NCBI GenBank assembly: GCA_964604465.1
Contig: CAZRYZ010000022.1
Location: 1 to 19,746 of the forward strand
Reading direction: 5' to 3'
DNA from: Fluviibacter sp964604465
Lineage (GTDB): Bacteria; Pseudomonadota; Gammaproteobacteria; Burkholderiales; Rhodocyclaceae
Length of the DNA: 19,746 nucleotides
The first letter of the stretch is position 1; every line of letters starts with the position of its first letter. Both the position numbers and the translations under genes were made by a program. This document shows, piece after piece, positions 1 to 6,972 of this stretch. The notes below the pieces were generated by a model that did no database searches, was not told the DNA's origin, and saw nothing but the letters and a program-made list of their open reading frames with translations.

Positions 1-39
1 GGGACCCAGGATATCGTTTTTGGTGAGGTTGACCGCTAA
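1..39 (+). CDS. nuoD: NADH-quinone oxidoreductase subunit D, C-terminal end (partial)
   Basis: Only the last 12 codons are present, reading GTQDIVFGEVDR and then TAA at 37-39. This matches the conserved C-terminus of NuoD, the 49-kDa peripheral-arm subunit of complex I that helps form the quinone-binding site. The stop overlaps the nuoE start by one base (TAATG), as expected inside the nuo operon. The identification rests on this short tail plus its position directly before nuoE. Confidence 0.85.
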   Translation, partial: GTQDIVFGEVDR

Positions 40-512
40 TGCTGACTCAGGAAACCCTGTCGCGATTTGATCGCGAAGTCGCCAAATACCCGGCTGACCA
101 GAAGCAGTCGGCTGTGATGGCCTGTCTGGCTATTGCACAGGAAGAAAAGGGCTGGCTGGCCAAGGATACGATCGCCTTTGTGGCAGATTATCTTGATATG
201 CCGGCCATTGCTGCCGAAGAGGTAGCGACCTTCTACAACATGTACAACCTGAAGCCGACCGGCAAGTACAAGCTGGCTGTGTGCACCTGTTTGCCCTGCG
301 CCCTTTCGGGTGGCCGCGATGCCGCGCTTTATGTGGCTGATCGCCTGGGGATCAAGTTGGGTGAAACTACTGCTGATGGCCGCATTACGCTGGTCGAGAG
401 TGAGTGCCAGGGTGCCTGTGGCGACGCGCCGGTGGCGCTGGTCAACAATAACAAGATGCGCAGTTTCCTCACCCCGGAGAAACTGGATCAACTGCTTGAG
501 GAGCTGAAGTAA
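39..512 (+). CDS. nuoE: NADH-quinone oxidoreductase subunit E (24-kDa type, [2Fe-2S])
   Basis: This 157-residue protein is the thioredoxin-fold [2Fe-2S] subunit of the NADH-oxidising module of complex I, which sits on the cytoplasmic arm and pairs with NuoF. An N-terminal helical part (about 1-75, including EEVATFYNMYN) precedes the cluster domain. The ligands are visible as C82 and C87 (CTCLPC, a CX4C pair) and C123 and C127 (CQGAC, a CX3C pair). C84 is an extra cysteine inside the first pair. The length is normal for the family. The ATG overlaps the nuoD stop by one base, and the stop at 510-512 overlaps the nuoF ATG in the same way, so translation is probably coupled along the chain. Confidence 0.97.
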   Translation: MLTQETLSRFDREVAKYPADQKQSAVMACLAIAQEEKGWLAKDTIAFVADYLDMPAIAAEEVATFYNMYNLKPTGKYKLAVCTCLPCALSGGRDAALYVADRLGIKLGETTADGRITLVESECQGACGDAPVALVNNNKMRSFLTPEKLDQLLEELK

Positions 513-1846
513 TGGCGATTCTCGGTTCCATCAACCCGATCATGACCGCGGGCTGGCAGGGTGATGCCGGCTGGGGTATTGATGCCTACGTCAAGCGCGG
601 TGGCTACGAAGCCCTGAAGAAGATCCTTTCGGAGAAGATGTCGCAGGAAGATGTCATTGCCGAAGTTAAGAAGTCCGTTTTGCGGGGTCGTGGCGGTGCG
701 GGTTTCCCGACCGGCCTGAAGTGGAGCTTCATGCCGCGCAGCCTGCCGGGCGATAAGTACATTGTCTGCAACACCGATGAAGGCGAACCGGGAACCTTCA
801 AGGATCGCGACATCATGCGCTATGACCCGCATTCGGTCATTGAAGGCATGATTATCGGTGCCTACGCAATTGGTGCCACCCGTGGCTATAACTATGTTCA
901 CGGTGAAATCTTCGAACTGTATGAGCGCTTTGAAGAAGCGCTGGCGCAGGCTCGCGCTGCCGGTTTCCTGGGTCAGAACATCCTGGGTAGCGACTTCAGT
1001 TTCGAGCTGTTTGCGCATCACGGTTACGGCGCCTACATCTGCGGTGAAGAAACTGCACTGTTGGAGTCCATTGAAGGCAAGAAGGGTCAGCCGCGCTTCA
1101 AGCCGCCGTTCCCCGCTTCATTTGGTCTATACGGCAAGCCGACAACAATTAACAACACGGAAACCTTTGCTTCCGTTCCGTTCATCATTCGCCTCGGCGC
1201 GGAGAATTTCCTCAACGCCGGCAAAGAAAACAACGGGGGCACCAAGCTTTTCTCGGTTTCGGGTCACGTCGAACGTCCGGGCAATTACGAGATTCCTCTG
1301 GGCACCCCGTTCTCCACGCTGCTTGAAATGGCCGGTGGTGTCCGTGGTGGTCGCAAGCTGAAAGCGGTCATCCCGGGTGGATCGTCGGCGCCGGTGTTGC
1401 CTGGCGACATCATGATGCAATGTACGATGGACTATGACTCGATCTCGAAGGCCGGCTCGATGCTGGGTTCGGGTGCCGTTATCGTCATGGACGAAACCGT
1501 CTGTATGGTCCGTGCGCTGGAGCGTCTGTCTTTCTTCTACCACGAAGAATCCTGCGGGCAGTGTACCCCCTGTCGTGAAGGCACTAACTGGCTCTACCAG
1601 ATCGTGCACCGGATCGAACAGGGTACCGGTCGCCAGGAAGACCTGGATATGCTGCTATCCATCTGCAGCAATATCTGTGGCCGCACCATTTGTGCCCTGG
1701 GCGATGCTGCGGCATTCCCCGTCATGAGTTTCCTCAAGCATTTCCGCTCGGAATTCGAGCATCACATTCAGCACAAGACCTGTCTGGTGCCGGATGCGGT
1801 GCAACGTGCCGGCAGTGCTTTCCACCGCCATCCGAACGCCGCCTGA
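512..1846 (+). CDS. nuoF: NADH-quinone oxidoreductase subunit F (51-kDa type, FMN and NADH binding)
   Basis: This 444-residue protein is the catalytic NADH dehydrogenase subunit of complex I. It takes hydride from NADH onto FMN and passes electrons to the iron-sulfur chain. The glycine-rich nucleotide/FMN site is RGRGGAGFPTGLKW at about 58-71, with further conserved blocks at CNTDEGEPGTFKDRD (86-100) and GAYICGEETAL (173-183). The N3 [4Fe-4S] ligands are C348, C351 and C354 (ESCGQCTPCREGT) and C394 (RTICALGD). The final 20 residues or so form a divergent tail rich in Ala, His and Pro. The start is the ATG overlapping the nuoE stop. After the stop there is a 45-nt spacer before nuoG, unlike the overlaps on the other side. 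Confidence 0.98.
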   Translation: MAILGSINPIMTAGWQGDAGWGIDAYVKRGGYEALKKILSEKMSQEDVIAEVKKSVLRGRGGAGFPTGLKWSFMPRSLPGDKYIVCNTDEGEPGTFKDRDIMRYDPHSVIEGMIIGAYAIGATRGYNYVHGEIFELYERFEEALAQARAAGFLGQNILGSDFSFELFAHHGYGAYICGEETALLESIEGKKGQPRFKPPFPASFGLYGKPTTINNTETFASVPFIIRLGAENFLNAGKENNGGTKLFSVSGHVERPGNYEIPLGTPFSTLLEMAGGVRGGRKLKAVIPGGSSAPVLPGDIMMQCTMDYDSISKAGSMLGSGAVIVMDETVCMVRALERLSFFYHEESCGQCTPCREGTNWLYQIVHRIEQGTGRQEDLDMLLSICSNICGRTICALGDAAAFPVMSFLKHFRSEFEHHIQHKTCLVPDAVQRAGSAFHRHPNAA

Positions 1847-1891
1847 CCGGGCGTCACGCTTCATTCACCGATCTGACTTCGCGAGTCGCAC

Positions 1892-4401
1892 ATGCTAGAA
1901 ATTGAAATCGACGGCAAAAAGGCGCAGGTAGACGACGGCTCTACCGTCATGGATGCTGCCAGCCAGCTGGGCATCTACATCCCGCATTTCTGCTATCACA
2001 AGAAGTTGTCGATCGCGGCCAATTGCCGGATGTGTCTGGTTCAGGTGGAAAAGGCGCCTAAGCCGCTGCCGGCCTGCGCAACCCCCGTGACCAATGGCAT
2101 GAAGGTATTCACGCATTCTGAGCTGGCTGTGACGGCGCAGAAGGGTGTGATGGAGTTTCTGCTGATCAACCACCCGCTGGATTGCCCGATCTGCGACCAG
2201 GGTGGCGAGTGTCAGCTGCAGGATCTGGCGGTTGGCTACGGCCAACCCGCATCCCGCTTCCAGGAAGAAAAGCACGTCGTCTTCCACAAGAACGTCGGTC
2301 CGCTCATCTCCATGGAAGAAATGAGCCGTTGTATCCACTGCACACGTTGTGTCCGTTTCGGCCAGGAAGTCGCAGGCGTGATGGAACTAGGCATGATTAA
2401 CCGTAACGTTCACTCGGAAATTACCACCTTCGTCGGTAAGACCGTTGATTCCGAGCTTTCGGGCAACATGATCGATATTTGCCCGGTGGGTGCGCTAACC
2501 TCCAAGCCGTTCCGCTACTCGGCACGTACCTGGGAACTGCAGCGTCGCAAATCGGTGTCGCCACACGACTCGACCGGTGCCAACCTGACGGTTCAGGTCA
2601 AGGGTGATATCGTCAAGCGCGTACTGCCGTTTGATAACGAAGAGGTTAACGAGTGCTGGATTTCCGATAAGGACCGTTTCTCGTACGAAGCGCTGAATGG
2701 TGCTGAACGCCTGCTCAAGCCCATGGTGAAGCAGGGTGGCCAATGGCAGGAAGTCGAATGGAATGTGGCGCTGGATTATGTGGCGCACGGTCTGCGTAGC
2801 ATTGCCAAGGATCACGGTGGCGATCAGATCGCTATGGCGGTGAGCCCGCACGCCACACTGGAAGAAATGGCGCTGGCCGGTCGCATCATGCGCAGCCTGG
2901 GCTCGGACAATATTGATTTCCGCCTGCGTCAGCAGGATTTCCGCGCCGATGCGCAGCGTCCGGGTGCGGCACCGTGGATTGGCCTGCCTCTGGCGGAGCT
3001 GAATGACATCGATGCCGCGCTGATTGTTGGCAGCTTCCTGCGTAAGGATTCTCCACTCATCGCGCAACGCCTGCGTCAGGCAGCCAGAAATGGTGCCCAG
3101 GTGTACTCGGTAAATGTGACCAGTGATGATTCGCTCATCAAGCAGGCGGGCATGATCTACACGCCGCCAGGNNNNNNNNNNNNNNNNNNNNNNNNNNNNN
3201 NNNNNNNNNNNNNNNNNNNNNNNNNNNNNNNNNNNNNNNNNNNNNNNNNNNNNNNNNNNNNNNNNNNNNNNTGACCAGTGATGATTCGCTCATCAAGCAG
3301 GCGGGCATGATCTACACGCCGCCAGGCCAACTGGTGACAGCGCTGGCGGGCGTGGTTCGTGCTGCCGCCGAAATCAAAGGCGTGCAACCTTCGGCCCTTG
3401 CAGCGACTGGCAATGCGGGTGAACTGGAACGCCAGATCGCCACAGCGCTGATCGGTTATGAAGACAGTACGGCCCGTGCCATCCTTCTGGGCAACCTGGC
3501 TCAGCAGCACGTGGACTATTCCCTGCTGGAACAACTTGCGGGTGAGCTGGCTCTGCTGACTGGCGCTTCTGCCGGCACGGTGGGTGAGGCGGCCAATTCG
3601 GTTGGTGGCTATGTCGCCAAGGCGATACCGCAGCAGGGTGGTCGCGATGCGTCGCGCATGTTCGAAGAGGCACGCAAAGCTTACGTATTATTTGCTTGTG
3701 AACCCTCTCTGGATGTGGCCAACCCTGCTCAGGCCCTGCGTGCTCTAAACGCCGCCGACATGGTGGTTCAGTTTAGCGCGTTCCGGGATGCTGATGCCAT
3801 GGCGTATGCCGACGTGCTGCTGCCGCTGTCACCGTATACCGAAACCTCAGGAACCTTTATCAACACCGAAGGCCGCGCCCAGTCATTTGTGGGTGTGGTG
3901 CGCCCGGCGGGAGAATCGCGCCCGGGTTGGAAGCTGCTGCGCGTCCTGGGTAACCTGCTCGGTGTTGACCGCTGCGACTACCAGAGTAGCGAAGAGATTC
4001 GTAACGAGATCCTGAAGGATGGCAATACGTTGCCGGATGGCTCGCTGGCTGCTGCTATTCCTGTGTCGGCAACCGGTCCAACCGTTCTGCGAGGTCAAGG
4101 TCTGCAGCGGATTGCCGATGTGCCGATCTATTTTGCCGATGGCCTGGCGCGTCGCGCCCCTGCGCTGCAAAAGACCCGTGATGCCCAACTGCCGACGGCC
4201 CGCATGAATGCCGCCACACTGGCCGGTGTGGGCGCCGCCGATGGTGCCTCAGTGCGCGTCAAAGGCAGCGAAGGCGCTGCGGTGCTTAAAGCCGAGCTGG
4301 ATCACACCGTGCCGGACGGCTGCGTGCGCATCGCAGCAGCGCATCCGACAACGGCCAATATCGGTGGTTTGAATGACATGATCGTCGTGGAGTGTGTCTG
4401 A
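1892..4401 (+). CDS. nuoG: NADH-quinone oxidoreductase subunit G (75-kDa type); interrupted by an artefactual N gap
   Basis: This is the large iron-sulfur subunit of complex I, which carries electrons from NuoE/F towards NuoI. Ligands seen are C34, C45, C48 and C62 ([2Fe-2S]), H94, C98, C101 and C107 (the HxxxC [4Fe-4S] site), and C147, C150, C153 and C197 ([4Fe-4S]). The region around 220-235 reads RKSVSPHDSTGAN with no cysteines, so the extra N7 cluster of E. coli-type NuoG is absent. The molybdopterin-oxidoreductase-like domain follows. A 100-N gap lies at 3172-3271, flanked by identical 55-bp copies. As written, the frame changes across it. Removing 155 bp (gap plus one copy) joins the frames exactly and gives a 784-residue protein, a usual length for the family. 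No strong ribosome binding site precedes the ATG at 1892; a small hairpin sits there instead. Confidence 0.96.
3117..3326. repeat. Exact 55-bp duplication flanking the N gap in nuoG (artefact)
   Basis: The copies are 3117-3171 and 3272-3326. Both encode the same stretch ending in AGMIYTPP and then the first two bases of a Gly codon. Complex I NuoG has no such internal repeat, and removing one copy restores the frame. The duplication is a contig-end overlap rather than a genomic repeat. Confidence 0.95.
3172..3271. other. Assembly gap (100 N) inside nuoG
   Basis: This run of exactly 100 N is a default scaffold-gap length. The 55 bases before it (3117-3171) are identical to the 55 bases after it (3272-3326). 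The real gap size is therefore most likely minus 55, meaning the contigs overlap and nothing is missing. Joining at the overlap keeps nuoG in frame. Confidence 0.97.
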
Positions 4402-5450
4402 TGGATGCCCTGATTCAAGTTGGTCAAAACCTCTTCGGGGCAGGCTGGCCGGTTGTCTGGTCGCTGATCAAGATTGTTGCCATCGTCGCGCCGCTGCTCG
4501 GCGCGGTCGCCTACCTGACTTACTTTGAACGTAAGGTGATTGGTTACATGCAGGTTCGGATTGGTCCGAACCGCGTTGGACCATTTGGTCTGCTGCAGCC
4601 GATTGCCGATGGCCTGAAGTTGCTCCTCAAGGAAAGTATCATCCCGACGGTGGCCAACAAAGGTCTCTTTCTGCTTGCGCCGATCTTGTCAATCGCACCA
4701 GCCCTTGTTGCCTGGGCGGTGATCCCCTTTGCCGATGGTCTGGTTCTGGCAGACATTGATGCCGGTCTACTCTTCGTGCTGGCACTTTCTTCCGTGGGCA
4801 TCTACGGAGTCATCCTGGCAGGTTGGTCCTCGAACTCAAAATATGCCTTCCTGGGCGCTATGCGTCTGGGTGCCCAAATGATTTCCTACGAAATCGCCAT
4901 GGGTTTTGCGCTGGTGTGCGTGCTGATCGTTTCCGAAAGTCTCAATCTCTCCGATATCGTCAACGGTCAGGGTAAGGGTCTTTTTGCGGATTACGGGGTG
5001 GGCTTCCTCTCCTGGAACTGGCTGCCGCTGTTCCCGATGTTCATTGTGTACTTCATCTCGGGCGTGGCTGAAACCAACCGTGCTCCTTTTGATGTGGCCG
5101 AAGGCGAGTCGGAAATTGTTGCCGGCTTCCACGTTGATTATTCGGGCATGGCTTTCGCGCTCTTCTTCCTGGCGGAATACGCCAACATGATCCTGATCGC
5201 ATTCCTAACATCGGTGATGTTCCTCGGTGGCTGGTTGTCGCCGGTGGGCTTCCTGCCCGATGGTTTCGGCTGGCTGGCTCTGAAGTCCTGTGTGTTGCTC
5301 TTCCTCTTCCTCTGGTTCCGCGCCACATTCCCGCGTTACCGTTATGACCAGATCATGCGTCTGGGCTGGAAGGTCTTCATTCCTCTTACCATCATCTGGC
5401 TGGTTGTTGTCGGCGTCTGGATGATTTCACCGCTCAATATCTGGAACTGA
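4401..5450 (+). CDS. nuoH: NADH-quinone oxidoreductase subunit H
   Basis: This 349-residue, strongly hydrophobic protein with about eight membrane segments is the ND1-type subunit that joins the membrane arm to the peripheral arm and forms part of the quinone channel. Diagnostic blocks are the YFERKVIGYMQVRIGPNRVGP region at about 41-61 and AETNRAPFDVAEGESEIVAG starting near residue 223, the charged loop of the quinone site. I chose the ATG at 4401, which overlaps the nuoG stop (TGATG), over an in-frame GTG at 4392 that would add three residues inside the end of nuoG. Only 4 nt separate the stop from nuoI. Confidence 0.97.
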   Translation: MDALIQVGQNLFGAGWPVVWSLIKIVAIVAPLLGAVAYLTYFERKVIGYMQVRIGPNRVGPFGLLQPIADGLKLLLKESIIPTVANKGLFLLAPILSIAPALVAWAVIPFADGLVLADIDAGLLFVLALSSVGIYGVILAGWSSNSKYAFLGAMRLGAQMISYEIAMGFALVCVLIVSESLNLSDIVNGQGKGLFADYGVGFLSWNWLPLFPMFIVYFISGVAETNRAPFDVAEGESEIVAGFHVDYSGMAFALFFLAEYANMILIAFLTSVMFLGGWLSPVGFLPDGFGWLALKSCVLLFLFLWFRATFPRYRYDQIMRLGWKVFIPLTIIWLVVVGVWMISPLNIWN

Positions 5451-5454
5451 GATC

Positions 5455-5964
5455 ATGGGTGCCATTAGCGAATTCGTCACCAAGAGCAAGCAGGTTGTTA
5501 ACAGCCTGTTCCTCAAAGAGCTCCGTAAAGGTCTGGGTGTCACCGGCTGGTATTTCTTTCAGCCCAAGATCACCGTCCAGTATCCGGAAGAGAAAACACC
5601 GCAAAGTCGTCGTTTCCGGGGCTTGCATGCCCTGCGTCGCTATCCGAATGGTGAAGAGCGGTGCATTGCCTGTAAGCTCTGTGAAGCCATTTGCCCGGCC
5701 ATGGCAATTACCATCGAGTCCGACCAGCGGGATGACGGCAGCCGCCGCACCACGCGCTACGACATCGATCTGACCAAGTGCATCTTCTGCGGCTTCTGTG
5801 AAGAAGCCTGCCCGGTAGATGCGATCGTCGAGACCCGTGTGTTCGAGTATCACGGCGAGTCGCGTGGCGATCTCTACTACACCAAGCCAATGCTTCTGGC
5901 CAATGGTGATCGTTATGAATCTCAGATCGCTGCGGACCGCGCAGCCGATGCGACATACCGCTAA
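5455..5964 (+). CDS. nuoI: NADH-quinone oxidoreductase subunit I (two [4Fe-4S] clusters)
   Basis: This 169-residue ferredoxin-like subunit (TYKY type) carries the last iron-sulfur clusters before N2 and quinone. Two CX2CX2CX3CP motifs are complete: C70, C73, C76 and C80 (CIACKLCEAICP), and C109, C112, C115 and C119 (CIFCGFCEEACP). The N-terminal part (about 1-40) is the amphipathic segment that lies on the membrane. The ATG lies 4 nt after nuoH. Length and motifs are ordinary for the family. Confidence 0.98.
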   Translation: MGAISEFVTKSKQVVNSLFLKELRKGLGVTGWYFFQPKITVQYPEEKTPQSRRFRGLHALRRYPNGEERCIACKLCEAICPAMAITIESDQRDDGSRRTTRYDIDLTKCIFCGFCEEACPVDAIVETRVFEYHGESRGDLYYTKPMLLANGDRYESQIAADRAADATYR

Positions 5965-5967
5965 GGA
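5963..5967 (+). promoter_or_regulatory. Ribosome binding site of nuoJ
   Basis: AAGGA lies 6 nt before the ATG at 5974 and overlaps the nuoI stop codon. It decides the nuoJ start: the in-frame TTG at 5968 directly abuts this site with no spacer, so it is unlikely to be used. Confidence 0.7.
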
Positions 5968-5973
5968 TTGCAG

Positions 5974-6615
5974 ATGGAATTTAAACTGATCCTCTTCTAC
6001 GTCCTGTCGGCCATTCTGGTCGGCTCGGGGCTCGCCGTGATCACGGCACGTAACCCCGTTCATTCGGCCATGTTCCTGGTACTAAGTTTCTTTACGGCTA
6101 GTGCCGTATGGCTGCTCGCTCAGGCCGAGTTTCTGGCCATCGTTCTGATCATGGTCTATGTCGGTGCCGTCATGGTGCTGTTCCTCTTCGTAGTGATGAT
6201 GCTGGATATCAATTTCGATCGGATCCGCCAGGGCTTCTGGAGCTATCTGCCCCTGGGGTCGCTCATCGGCATCCTGATGATTCTGGAAATGGCGGTGGTT
6301 CTTGGGGGTCAATACTTCCAGGTTTTTGATACACCGCTGCCGCCCGAGTTGGCCAGTGCTTCGAATACCAAGGATCTGGGTGTCCTGCTTTATACCGAGT
6401 ATACGTTCCCGGACCAGATCGCCGCTTGCATCCTGCTGGTTGCCATTATTGCCGCCGTTGTGCTGACCTACCGTGGTCGTAAAGACAGCAAGCGTCAGGA
6501 CATCAGCCAACAGGTTGCGGTCAAGGCCGCTGACCGTCTGCGTATCGTCAAGATGGACGCCGTTAAACCTCAAGTTGCTCCCGCACCGGAATCCGGTGAG
6601 GGCGCTGCCCAGTAA
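5974..6615 (+). CDS. nuoJ: NADH-quinone oxidoreductase subunit J
   Basis: This 213-residue membrane subunit (ND6 type) of the complex I membrane arm has about five transmembrane helices in roughly residues 1-165 and a polar cytoplasmic tail of about 45 residues that is rich in Lys, Arg, Ala and Pro. The conserved third helix contains the VYVGAVMVLFLFVVMMLD region, in which the ND6-family pi-bulge lies. ATG 5974 is preferred because AAGGA lies 6 nt upstream. The gene is followed by a 37-nt spacer holding a small hairpin and the nuoK ribosome binding site. Confidence 0.96.
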   Translation: MEFKLILFYVLSAILVGSGLAVITARNPVHSAMFLVLSFFTASAVWLLAQAEFLAIVLIMVYVGAVMVLFLFVVMMLDINFDRIRQGFWSYLPLGSLIGILMILEMAVVLGGQYFQVFDTPLPPELASASNTKDLGVLLYTEYTFPDQIAACILLVAIIAAVVLTYRGRKDSKRQDISQQVAVKAADRLRIVKMDAVKPQVAPAPESGEGAAQ

Positions 6616-6629
6616 TTCTAATTCCTAGA

Positions 6630-6652
6630 CCGAGTTCGATTCGGAGACTGCC
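6630..6652 (+). promoter_or_regulatory. nuoK ribosome binding site partly inside a short hairpin
   Basis: GGAG at 6643-6646 lies 6 nt before the TTG start of nuoK. The bases CCGAGT (6630-6635) can pair with ATTCGG (6639-6644), including one G-U pair, around a 3-nt loop. The stem therefore covers the first two G of the ribosome binding site. The site supports the TTG start. Whether the hairpin matters in vivo is unknown. Confidence 0.5.
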
Positions 6653-6958
6653 TTGCTGACCCTCTCACACTTCCTCGTTCTGGCTGCTGTCCTGTTCGGC
6701 ATCAGCGTGATCGGCCTCTTCCTGAACCGGAAGAATCTGATCGTCCTGCTGATGGCCATTGAACTGATGTTGCTTGCAGTGAACACCAACTTTATTGCCT
6801 TCTCTCACTTTCTACAGGATCTGAACGGGCAGGTATTCGTCTTCTTCATTCTTGCGGTAGCAGCGGCCGAATCGGCAATTGGTCTCGCAATTCTGGTTGT
6901 TCTGTTCCGCAATCTGTCCACGATCCATGTGGATGATCTTGATCGCATGAAGGGCTAA
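6653..6958 (+). CDS. nuoK: NADH-quinone oxidoreductase subunit K
   Basis: This 101-residue, three-helix membrane subunit (ND4L type) is part of the E-channel/proton path of complex I. The two membrane glutamates typical of the family are visible as E37 (MAIELMLLAVN) and E73 (AAAESAIGLAI). The C-terminus FRNLSTIHVDDLDRMKG is also family-typical. Translation appears to start at TTG 6653: this gives the standard N-terminus (MLTLSHFLVL) and length, with GGAG 6 nt upstream. No in-frame ATG occurs before residue 34, which would delete the first helix. Confidence 0.96.
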   Translation: MLTLSHFLVLAAVLFGISVIGLFLNRKNLIVLLMAIELMLLAVNTNFIAFSHFLQDLNGQVFVFFILAVAAAESAIGLAILVVLFRNLSTIHVDDLDRMKG

Positions 6959-6972
6959 GCAGGAATCGCCGT

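Noticed and set aside
488..1021. Long minus-strand open frame (177 codons) opposite nuoE/nuoF
   Set aside because: It lies antisense to a strongly supported gene, has no recognisable domain, and such frames arise from GC-rich codon bias. The same holds for long antisense frames at 2495-3067, 9032-9565, 16060-16476 and 17079-17459.
3117..3326. True tandem duplication inside nuoG
   Set aside because: The copies are exact, end precisely at the run of N, have the same length as those in nuoN, and removal restores the frame. Assembly overlap explains all of this.
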